From contig NC_089591.1 of the NCBI RefSeq assembly GCF_019320115.1, positions 63,232,111-63,296,110 of the forward strand: 64,000 nucleotides of DNA, in the 5' to 3' direction. Positions 11,248-21,744 of the stretch are shown piece by piece. This DNA is from Miscanthus floridulus (taxonomy: Eukaryota; Streptophyta; Magnoliopsida; Poales; Poaceae). Positions within the stretch are counted from its first letter, which is position 1. The number at the start of each line of letters is the position of its first letter. The notes below the pieces were generated by a model, which did not search any database, was not told the DNA's origin, and saw nothing but the letters and a program-made list of their open reading frames with translations. The translations under genes were made by a program, and so were the position numbers.

Positions 11248-12013
11248 TGTTGACACCATTTTTTACACGTGTCAAAATGATCAGAGTGGGCTAATCGGTA
11301 GGAGGAAAGTTACTGTATACGCTGACAGTCGATGAAAATCAGCTTGTAAAGATGGTTGCCGATGAATGGTGGTGATCGATGGAAAGGTTGATTTAGACTC
11401 GGGCGTTGCCGATAAGGTTGGAGATGTTATTGTCGATGCCGATGAAGGAAGGCTTGAAAACTACTGCCGATGAAACAGGAAGTATGCCGATGGAAAGGAG
11501 GTCGGTGAGAATTCCATCGTAATTGAGGCGGACAGGGAAATAGATAGGAGTTGATTTCCTTTTCTATATTTGTTAGAGTATGATTTATGTAAGAGTCACG
11601 TGTTTCTTTAGATATGGACTTGGTGTCCTAGTCGTATTTGGTTATGTCTCTTTAGATCAGGGTATAAATATAGATTGAGGGGCAATGTAAAAAAATCAAT
11701 CAATATCAAAACCAATTTTTACTCCTATTTGCATCTACTTACTTTTCGGCGACTTCGTCAATTTGCATATTTTTCCTTTTTTTACGAGTTCTCATTGATT
11801 CGGCGAGTTGCATCGCTTTAGTGCGACTTTCGATGATTCTCGAGTTCTGCGTGAGTACCTCTTGGCCGTGACTTCTGGGCATATCGCTGTTGTCAGGACC
11901 AAAGTGCTCGTATCTTCATCCTTGTCGATTAACAGGTCAAATCGACTGGCACGCTTTGGATATCGATTTAGGTATTAGCCCTTTGTGTTTGCAGATCCAC
12001 TTTTACATCAACA
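11248..12013 (+). repeat. 3' LTR of the Tat element
   Basis: The LTR is 766 bases, from TGTTGACACC to CATCAACA. Its last 382 bases match the 5' LTR piece at 1-384. The U3 carries repeated TGCCGATG words at about 11357, 11407, 11437, 11464 and 11484. The TATA box is at 11663. Confidence 0.9.
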
Positions 12014-12744
12014 TGTTCCCTCTGTGCGCCTCACGTTAGCGTATGTCAACACTGACCAGACTCAGACCATGAGCGTTCGGTCGGTTTATACAGCAGCGTC
12101 CGGTCACAAGACCAAGACGCGTGCTCACTGCTGCTACTGATCGGACTCAGGACCCCAGCGTCCGGTCACTGCACCACCAGCGTTTGGTCACTCTGTGAAC
12201 CCCTGTCTTTTCTGTATAGGACGCCTGTGGCACCATCGGACTGTCCGTACTCTACGGGCGGACACTCCACTGGTGAAGTTTCTAACCCTTGCTCAAATGT
12301 GCCAACCACCAAGTGTATCACCTTGTGCACATGTGTTAGCATATTTTCACAAGCATTTTGAAGGGTGTTAGCACTCTACTAGATCCTAAATGCATATGCA
12401 ATGAGTTAGAGCATCTAGTGGTACTTTGATAACCGCATTTCAATATAAGTTTCACCCCTCTTAATAGTACAACTATTTAACCTAAATGTGATCACACTCG
12501 CTAAGTGTCTTGATCACCGAAACAAAATGGCTCATACTATTTATACCTTTGCCTTGAGCCTTTTGTTTTTTTCTTTCTTCTTTTCAAGTTCAAGCATTTG
12601 ATCATCACCATGCCATCACAATTGTCATGATCTTCGCCATTGCTTCATCACTTGGAGTAGTGCTACCTATCTCATAATCACTTTGATAAATTAGGTTAGC
12701 ACTTAGGGTTTTATCAATTAATCAAAACCAAACTAGAGCTTTCA
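12014..12744. repeat. Right part of an LTR-like repeat, split by the Tat insertion
   Basis: From about 12180 to the GAGCTTTCA end at 12744 this closely matches 53270-53758, the right end of the solo-LTR-like element at 51878-53758. The left part of this copy must lie beyond the Tat element, outside the window. Degenerate copies of GCGTCCGGTCA occur near its left side. Confidence 0.75.
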
Positions 12745-12817
12745 ACGAGTTACCCAACCAGCTAAGTGAGAAGTATGTGTTCAATTTTATCAAAAGCGCC
12801 AACACCGGTATGGTCCT

Positions 12818-15800
12818 TGTAACACTCCTGGTGTTACGAGCTTATTTAGCACCATGATTTAGGCCTAAGTCAAATTTTCAAAACGAGTTCCTCGGAATTT
12901 TTAATTTAAACGTACTTGAGACGATAAGCAAATCATGTGTGACTTAGTTTTGAGGACTCAAATCAACGCCAAGTTAAATTGCTTGGTACATAAAGGATAT
13001 TTAGAAATGTCGAGCGACGATGCTAGCGGACGGTTTGTCCCGTTAGTTTAAGCATGAAAAGCAACTTGTATAAATAAAATAAAATCCATTAATAAATAGA
13101 ATGATATGCATATATAGCGTTTGACTCAAATTTAAATTTGAGCTTTGCTATATATATATATATGCAAGCTAAGGTCATGTGGCAACAATACCGTCATTAT
13201 GCAGCGAAGTTGTGTTTACTCCATCTGGAACAGGACAATCTTGTCAATCAAGCCATTTCGTAGCTATCCGAATGGGCTATGTATATTTTATATATATATT
13301 ATGATCGAACATGCGTTGCTGCTCTCACTCTGCTTCTCCTGTCATGTCTATCTCCGATTGTTTTTCCACGCTGAGCTACTGCTGCTCTCACTCTGCTTCT
13401 CCTATCATGTCTATCTCCGATTGTTTTTCCACGCCGAGCTGCTACCGCCTGAGCAAAGCTCCAACTCGCAAATTCCCACGTCTGCCTACCTTGCTGCCGC
13501 TGCTTGTCCTTGCTCCACTATTTTCTCTATCGGACAAGCCGGCCGACCACTCCGTGCCGCCGCTGCTGCCTACTTTGCTTCTTGAGGACGACGAGTTGCT
13601 GCTCGCTCTGCTTTTCTTTGCCACCGACCGCATGCACGGGCGCTCACTCCTTTTCCCTCCCCGAGCCTCAACGAGTGCACCGATGCCTTTGCTCCTACGT
13701 TTTCCTCCCTACCGGTGCCGCCCATTCCTTCCCGCGCTGGGCTTACAGCTCCACACCGCTCCCTTCCATGATGTTCCATCTCTGCTGCACCTCACCGCCT
13801 ACCGGTGCCGGCCCTCCCCAGCATGAGCTCCACCGCGCTGCAGTTCCGAGAGCCTCCCCCATAGCCGCCGTCATCCACGTGGCCCACCTGCTTCCATGGC
13901 CGGTGATGCGCCCCATCACCACAACAGCTCGTACCGTGGTCCGCCGTGTGCTCCACCTCCCCGAGCCACTCGGCTATAGCACCGCCTCGCTGTGGCCGCT
14001 GTAGTGCCGCTGCTAGGCCACCGCACGCGCGTGCCCCTTGGCCGCTTGGGACTGTTGCCTAGGTCCAGCGCCACGTTTCGTAGTGCCACAGCCACCCTTG
14101 TCGCCGCTGGTGCGCGCAGCCTGCCTGTTGTGGCCATCGTCGGTCACTGGCCGGAGCTCCCCTCTGTCGGTGCTCTCCTTGGGGAATAAAGAAGATGAGT
14201 TCGAAGGGTATGCATCCAAGCCGTAGTTTTGTACATGATGTTTACTGCTAAATACATGACTCGACTAAATAGTGCCTATGGACCTTGAGTGGAATAGAGG
14301 TAAACGTAGGGATGTTTTTGCATAATCGTTGGCCGGTTTGGGCAAACCACTCGCTAGGCCGCCCGCGCTGTTGCCGCAATTTGATGGGCCGTCGTTCGCT
14401 CCACTGGCCGTTCGCCCCCGCTTGGGCCGGCTCGGTGCTGCCCGCGTCTGGGCTATTCGGCCGCGGTGGGCCGCATCCATTACTACGCCGCATGTCGGCA
14501 GGTACTCACTATAATTTTTGTACCTCTAGAATAATTAGTTTGCTAAATAGATAATGATGTCTTATTTCAAATAATGATTAAATCGATAGAATAAAATAAA
14601 GAAACACCTTGGTTTATATAACTAAAATTATTGTTGGAAAATAACGCCTTATCCGACAACGTGTATATGTAGCCTAAGTACGGACGTCGTTAGAGCGAGC
14701 TCATTAGCTTGTGAGGCGTGATCGTGTTTCTAAGCATTTCGGCTGTCGTTGATTATTTACATCTATGTATTTGCATCAATACATATCATATATGTACGAT
14801 GATGGATCAACAGATCAATCGAAGGATGATTGGAAATCCAAAAATGGTATATAGTATTCTCTCTAGGAGATGATGCAATGGGCTTTCTATTCAGTTGATG
14901 GTGGATGATCTAAAGATCTAGATACTAACTTTTTAATATATATCTTACCCAGGCAAGCCCCGGTGCATAACCTCTACTTTTTGTAGTTTAAATTATATTT
15001 GTGCATTAAGTTTTAAGGAGTTGAGTGAAACCCACTTGCATCAATATATTTTTATCCTATGAGTCTTACTAGTATGATAGGATCGTGTAGACTGCTATGC
15101 TACAGGACTTCGGTAGAAGTCGAGTGATGGCTGTCACTCGCGAGAGATAGGAAATATATTATTGGACTATTATCACTTGGAATATATAAATGGTGGAAAG
15201 GAAAAATGGTGACCGGGTAGGGATATGGTTTGGGTATTGGTGGGTGTAAGAGGTTGTGTCGCCATGGATGCGGGGCACGGCTTGGTTACACTGTTTTCCC
15301 TGTCTGCTCGGTTAAGGACTGATCATTGCATAAGGCTCTAGGTAGGTCACAGACTTATTATCCCAAGCATATACTTGTGTATGGGCGCTTGGAAGACTTG
15401 TTGCTCTCTTGTCGTGGATTCAGATCTTTCCGGACCGACTGTTAGGGTTTTATTTTGGTGGAGGAGGTCCTTGCACCGCACTAAGTCTAGGACTCAGGAA
15501 CGGGGGCTTGGAGTCCTAGTTTGGACGGGGACCTAGACACCTAGGAGAGAAGAGTGATGGGTTGATCCTGCTTGTGCCTTGGGTACAAGCGAGGCGTGTG
15601 TTTTCGAGGTACCCAGCTAGGGGCATTGATTCATGAATCGTCGGGCAATCCGGTACGGCTTGTTTCATGCCTAGCTCGTAGTAAGAACCGAAGATGAAAG
15701 ATGGAAAAAGGAAATCTAATTGCTTACCACCTGCTTGAAAGTAGCACAGGTGCTTACATAGAATGGTTAGTTAAGGACGCACATTTAGTAATGCTTCCTA

Positions 15801-16430
15801 CAGAGGCAATGAACCCACAAGCCAGATAGCCTTCCATATCCTTAGAGTCTTTTCTTTCCTCCCGTCGGGTAAGTCTTGCTGAGTACAATTGAGTACTCAT
15901 GGTTTTATTCCCCCTGTTGTAGGTGACAGGTGGATGCTAGAGCTGACCCTTGTGTGTGGATACCTCCTGGTGGGCTCAGCGAGGATTCCTCTACGCTGCG
16001 ATCGTAGTTTATTTACAACTCTCACCAAATCTTTTCATAAATGAAAGATTTATAATCTGTTGTCATAACTTATATACTAATGCTTCATCATGCTATGAAT
16101 ATCTATTTATTCCCGCTATAATTCTAACCATATGTTTATATGCCGCTGTTAAATTAAACTGGTCATAACTTTAATAATATGATTACATTCTACTGCTATA
16201 ATGCTAAATATTATACTCTGATGTTGTACTATAAGTGATGTAAGAAATAGTTAAGAATGATGTAAGCTTTATCCTCTCATTTATGAGTCTGATGGCAAAA
16301 ATGTGGACATCCGGGTTCTCCCCTGGGGTGTGCCCAACGGAACCGAGTAGTTTAGTGTTCTCTCTCGAGTGCTTAGTGTCTAATGGAAGACAAGCACTCA
16401 TGTGAGGCATTAGATTAGGTGGTTCTGCCA
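12818..16430 (+). mobile_element. Non-coding LARD/LTR-like repeat, forward half of an inverted pair
   Basis: It begins TGTAACACTCCTGG, the start type of many grass gypsy LTRs. A GC-rich stretch (about 13311-14190) holds overlapping open frames without recognisable domains and reads like an untranslated leader. 14950-15345 contains words (GGCAAGCCCCGG, CGGTAGAAGTCGAGTGA, GGTTAAGGACT) that recur as reverse complements at 16435-16780. The 15345-16430 segment has a polypyrimidine run before GTTGTAGGTGACAGG. No protein-coding domain was found. Confidence 0.55.
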
Positions 16431-19400
16431 TAGTCCTTAATCGACACAAACGGAATCACATGAGTCAACCTATACATAGACTTCGTCCAGCCTCCATTTA
16501 TATTACCCCATGGTTCTTTTCCATAATAGCAAATATAGCCAACCGTGCTTCGGTATTCACCTGTATCTCGTAGGTGACAGTAAATCACCCGACTTCTACC
16601 GATCTAAGCATGGCTAAGCATATTTGATCCTGGACCTACACAGGGTTAAATGTATATGTAACTGGATAAGATAGTTCTATGCATCAAATGTTTTCAATCA
16701 ACTCTTATAACTTAATACATCAAACATAAAGGACTCAAGCGAAGTTTTATAAAACATAGAAGACTTAGAATACTCTGGGGCTTGCCTTTGAGAAAAGAGG
16801 TTGGCCGGTGATCCAGGCACTCAAGGAGGTCCTCGAGAGTTTGCTCCTCTTCTTCTGGAGCTACGGCATGAGGCTTCTCCTACTGATCCTCCTCTTCTTC
16901 TTCGTTGAACTCTAGAAGAGTTATCCCTTCGGACGATCCTATATGTATGAGCATGAAATAATATATCACGAATGCATATATGATGACATGTATAATATGA
17001 TATGATGTGATGAATGCACCCTCATAAGTGTTTTCAATAGCATTGCATTAAGGTGATAACAAGTTGTATCTTATTTTACTAAGTAGGTGCATATCTCTTC
17101 TCTAATAACTTAAACAAACACTTATGTAAATTATTTTCTGGACTACAAGACAACAACCACTTGTTTTGACCATAACTAGAGTTATACATATCAAAATAAT
17201 ATGGTTGTGGACATTCTGGAAATTTTATGAAATTGCCTACAACTTTATTTTAATTCTCTTAATGTGATTCAGTAGTTATCTAGGTCAAACAATTCAATCA
17301 TTTAGATCTATCTAGAGAGTAAGCATTTCTGATAGCAGACTTCTAACAGCTATAATTCTTAAACCATAAGGCCTATAACTATGAAAATTTAACACAAGAT
17401 AGATCAGTAAGTTATCTACAACTTTGTTATTAACCATCTTTACAAAAAAGATTATTATCATCATGAAATCATCATGGCAATAGAACTATACATGCAACCA
17501 ACCTAGTTGAATTATAAGGTAATAATTAACTAGTTGCATACAACCAATTACTTCTAAGCCTAACTAATAATATCAATAGATCATATACATCACATGCACA
17601 ACAGAAAATGTCATGGTTAAACATAACTAATTTATTTATATTCATTTATTAATTTTCTTAGATAATAAGGTGATTTAAAGGATAAATACTTCTAGTACTT
17701 AATAAATTCTAAGAAAATTACAGTAGCCTACAAATAACCTTAATAGTCTACTGTACAAATTTTATACCATTTGAATAAGTATAAATACCTTTACAAAAAT
17801 AACAAGTTACATAGGTTTATTTTAGTAAAAATAGTTTAGTATAGTAAAAAGTGCCAAATAATCAATTTAATATTTTTATTACTTTCCTCCTAGCATAAGA
17901 ATACTTTTCAAAAATTTATATGATCATATGTTATGTATTTTTACCCTAATTAATTTCACTAAAAACTAGCAATTAATTAGGATTAAATAGGAAGACCATA
18001 TTTCAAGTATGCTTACTTTAGGTTTACTATTTTTCCTAGCTTGAGCATGTCAACATAAGACCAGCAAAATTAGAATCACAATTTTATCACCTTCCTAGCT
18101 CAAGTTATGCATCTTACAAGGTATAAACTACTTTAAAAGCACTTATCTTGCTCAATTTAATTCTCCTAGAAAAATATCCTAAATAGTAGATTTCATATTT
18201 TGATCAAATAGTACACTTCAATATGAAACCAACAAAATTTGGTTCACCCCATTTGAACACTCCTAACTCTATATATGAATTTTTAAAGTTTGCATTCAAA
18301 TCTGTGAAAATAAATCTAGAAAACAATTCAAAAACCGACTGACAGCTGGGGCCCACGAGTCAACGGGACCCACATATCAGCGACACAGAATAAAGACGCG
18401 GCTTGACCGACGAAGAGCTCATCGATGGCGAGATCGTCGATGACGAGGTCGACACCAACATGTTCCCCATCCTATTCTGCACCTATATGCACCCTTGGTT
18501 TGCTTGGAGGATCACCGGAGCTAGCTCGCCGGCGAGCATGGAGGCTCGGTGGTGGCGCGCGGTGGTGCTCAGGCCATCTCCAGCAACGGCATGGTCAGGC
18601 AAGCACGTCTACGACATCTACGAACCCTAGCGAAGCTCTACGGTGCGAATTGAGCCACGGTGAAGCGGCGGTGAGCTCCGTCCACGTGCATGGCGGCACG
18701 GCGGTGCACAGAGCATGGCGGTGGTGTTACCGTTCCGACGAGATAGTGGCCGAAGGTAGGTCTCCATCATCGGAGAAGGTGCAACACCTCTATGCGACAC
18801 GGTAACGGGTATCAGAGCGGGCTAAGGGCAGCCGGTGAAGTCGGCGACGGTGCGCGTTCCCACGTGACGGTGGCGGTAACGGTTAAACAACAACGACGAC
18901 GTGTGCATCTATGGCCTAAGGCGATGATGGAACTAGGAAGAAGGAGGTAGGAGGAGCGGTGGAGAAGGTTGGCCACGGTGAGCTTGAAGCTCGACGGCGC
19001 TCCGTGGCCATGGCAGTGACGGCGACGCGTAATACGCCCTTACCCTTGCTCGAATGGTGGTGCTAGCAGGTCGGCAAGGTGGAGGAGGTTGTGGCGGAGC
19101 TGTGTGCATGAGCTATTGCACAATGGCGCGGTGGTGGTGGCGTGCGAGCGCGGCGGAGCTGCGGCGCTCAATTCTACCTAGGCGCGGCAAAGGCGAGGGA
19201 GAGGCAGAGCGAAGCGAGTAAGAGCGAGTGAGGAGGGAGGGCGTGTTGTTGCCGTTTTGATGCCCGCGTGGGCTCGACGTCGGCGGGCGGCCTCCACGCG
19301 GCGGTCGTGGCCTGTGGCCGGTCGGCCATGACGCGCGCGCGCGGCGCCGATTTAGTGCCGATGAATCCGACTGACAGTGTAACTTAGTGATTCTATAACT

Positions 19401-20055
19401 CCTAATCCGTGGTGAATTAGCAAAAACTTCCTTAATAACAATTGTAGAGCTACATGAGATCTCTAACTTTGCTTTAGGAACCATCATCTAATTCTCACTG
19501 GTTTACAAACTACATTGCTAAAAAATGAGGTACTTTGAAACTGAAAACAGTTTCAACGCTTAGAAAATTTCTTAAGTCACAAAACAACATTTTATTGATA
19601 CTTGTGAGCTCTATTTAACCATGTTAGACGCTGAATTAGCTCATGACCCTTAAATAAAGTTTGTTACCCATGATAAGAACTACAACTTTTATTTAGGTCA
19701 CACAACCATGCAAACAGTCTAAGCTACTATTTAACTTTGGTCAAACTAGTATTATGAAAATATCTTTTCAAATGAAACCAACACTTAGAAGCAAAATTAG
19801 CCCATGTCATGAATACAAATATTGTTTCATTTACCATCCTAGATGTGTCTAAGATGTTTTCATGATCTCACAACCATCTCATACATTAGTCATACATGAT
19901 TGCAAACGTAAACATATACATAAAATCAATATTTCATGTGATAATATATAAGAATGAGATCAAATTTTATATGCTCATATTCATAAATGCTTGGATGATG
20001 CTTATGCTCATAAAATACAGATGCCAAATATAATGTTTAATACTGGGGTGTTACG
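16431..20055 (-). mobile_element. Non-coding LARD/LTR-like repeat, reverse half of the inverted pair
   Basis: Read on the minus strand from 20055 it starts CGTAACACCCC, then a GC-rich leader-like stretch (about 19330-18350), an AT-rich part (18330-16950), and then segments matching the forward half: CAAGCCCCAGA at 16765-16775, CGGTAGAAGTCGGGTGA near 16600, and GATTAAGGACT near 16440. No coding domain is visible. The two halves are clearly diverged, so they may be two related elements and not one palindrome. No target duplication was found. Confidence 0.5.
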
Positions 20056-20089
20056 TCATACCAGCCAAGAAAGCGGCTGGGCCCAATTA

Positions 20090-20361
20090 GGACTTGTTTG
20101 GCGCCAGCTTCGGCTCCGCCTGACAATCACCGCGCAGATCACTGTAGAATACTGTAGTTCGGAGCCGGATTTCTCTCTCCTGCTTTTTTTCTCACTGTAG
20201 CTCGGGTACTGTTTATGAAGCCGGAGGAGCCAAAATTTCAGGCTTCACCGGTGAAGCTGCTGGCTGTGAGAGGAAGAGGAAAGGAGAGAGAAAACTGGCT
20301 CCGCTACAGTGAATGAACAGTAAATTTGGAGGCCGAAGCCGGAGCCGTGCCCAACAGGTTC
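20090..20361. mobile_element. PIF/Harbinger-like MITE
   Basis: A 272-base element has imperfect terminal inverted repeats: GGACTTGTTTGGCGCC on the left, and GAACCTGTTGGGC when the right end is reversed. It is flanked by TTA on both sides (20087-20089 and 20362-20364), the 3-bp duplication expected of this superfamily. It lies about 240 bases upstream of the UTP10-like start codon. Confidence 0.7.
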
Positions 20362-20522
20362 TTAATCGTTGGCCGATTTGGTGGAGATAAGAGAGGTGTT
20401 GAGTGACCGAAGTCACCGAAGTGAGCTGGAGATGAAGAGATATGAGTGGCTGGGTACGTGCGTTACTACCAATTCCGTGTCACCGCCGGTCAGGTCCGCC
20501 GCTGGCTCGTCTCCCGCCGTGC

Positions 20523-20535
20523 AGGGTTTAGGGTT
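20523..20535 (+). promoter_or_regulatory. Telo-box in the UTP10 promoter/leader
   Basis: AGGGTTTAGGGTT lies about 70-80 bases upstream of the ATG at 20605. Telo-boxes are known in promoters of plant translation and ribosome-biogenesis genes, which fits the gene identity. Confidence 0.5.
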
Positions 20536-21611
20536 CAGTAGCGGCGGCACCAACTCTTTCCAAACGAGGCCACCGGCCACCGCTAACGAGACGAGGTGTC
20601 GGCGATGTCGTCTATCGCATCGCAGCTGAAGGCCATCAAGTCGCTCGGCGCTGCGATCTCCGTGCCATCCTGCCCATCGCCCTCTCTGGTGCGTGCCCCT
20701 AACCACCGACCTGATTGATTCGAGCATGCTGTTGCTTTATTTGCTCTGCTCTTCTAGAGTAGCCAGCATTTCATGAGTAACAGCTTGGTGGCATTTTCGC
20801 TAATCCGAGCGTTCTAGAATTTTGTTTGGTTCTTATGTGAGCTCCCATAATACTCCAATCAGCTTTCTCCGAATTCCCTCTGCAGTTTAGCTGCTATTTG
20901 CAGGTTGATCCCATCCAAGTACAAGAGTACACCTGTTGTTTATGCTTGTGCAGTTATTCATTTTCTGAAACTTTACTAATGTCTCAATCGAACTAAGGCT
21001 TGAAAAACAAAATCAATTTAGTTTCATGATGTACCCATTTGGTGTCAATAAATGTTAATAATCTTCTCTATAAACTTGGTGAAACATGAAATAGTTTTGA
21101 CTTAAGACAAAGCTAAAGTGTCGTTCTTTTGGGATGGAGGTAGCATATGGCTAGCTAGCTAAATTTATTATGCTATTTTCAGGACCTTTGGAAATGAAGA
21201 TAGTTTGAGTACTGTGATCATGTATCTGTTACACTCATTGGTTGAGCGGATTTCACACTCTTTTTCAGAACATCAGTGGCGCCATTATAGATTGGGTATG
21301 TCACAGGAGTGGGTTATGGATTGGCAGTCAATGTGACCGACCAATATTCCTATAAATTATGGTTTCCTTGTTTGAGTAAGCTACTAAAAGAAATCAGGGT
21401 GCATGAGAAGCAAGATCTACATCTCATGCTACATTTCGCAATGAGGCTTGTTCTATCTAAATTGCAAGATACTGAATTGATTTTTGAGCTTGAATCTGAA
21501 GAAGCTGCTACTTTTATCCAGGTAGCTCATTTGGTTGAACTATTACTCTATTAGCGTTTTTCTCTATTCCATGTTCTATTTTGCTCAATGAGTCTAATTA
21601 GCAAAAATTTA

Positions 21612-21744
21612 CTCCCTCCATTCCAAATTGTAAGTCGTTTTGGCTTTTCTAGGTGCATAACTTTTTGTTACATACCTAGACATAGTGTATAAAAGCTATG
21701 CACCTAGAAAAGCCAAAACGTCTTACAATTTGGAACAGGGGAAG
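21612..21744. mobile_element. Stowaway (Tc1/mariner) MITE
   Basis: The element is 133 bases, with terminal inverted repeats starting CTCCCTCCATTCC and ending GGAACAGGGGAAG. TA flanks both sides (21610-21611 and 21745-21746). It lies in an intron of the UTP10-like pseudogene. Confidence 0.9.

Larger units (their letters stand above)
1..12013 (+). mobile_element. Ty3/gypsy LTR retrotransposon, Tat-type, decayed, left end outside the window
   Basis: A partial 5' LTR (1-384) matches the last part of the 3' LTR (11248-12013). Between them lie, in order, gag, an aspartic protease, RT with a YIDD box, RNase H, a second RNase H, integrase, and then a 3.2-kb region with a gene on the opposite strand. 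Two RNase H domains plus an extra reading frame between integrase and the 3' LTR are known traits of the Tat lineage. The coding strand has about 17 in-frame stops and at least two frameshifts, so this copy cannot make its own proteins. The base after the 3' LTR starts TGTTC. The matching target duplication would be left of the window, so it cannot be checked. Confidence 0.9.

Noticed and set aside
13145..14226. Several overlapping open frames on both strands that could suggest a gene
   Set aside because: They are GC-rich frames without domain motifs in a non-coding LARD-like repeat. A similar block occurs mirrored at 18350-19330.
18403..19487. Open frames of 75-126 codons on both strands
   Set aside because: The composition is GC-rich and low-complexity, there is no recognisable motif, and the region is inside the reverse half of the repeat pair.
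20523..20535. Interstitial telomere repeat
   Set aside because: There are only about one and a half units. It fits a promoter telo-box better than a telomeric array.
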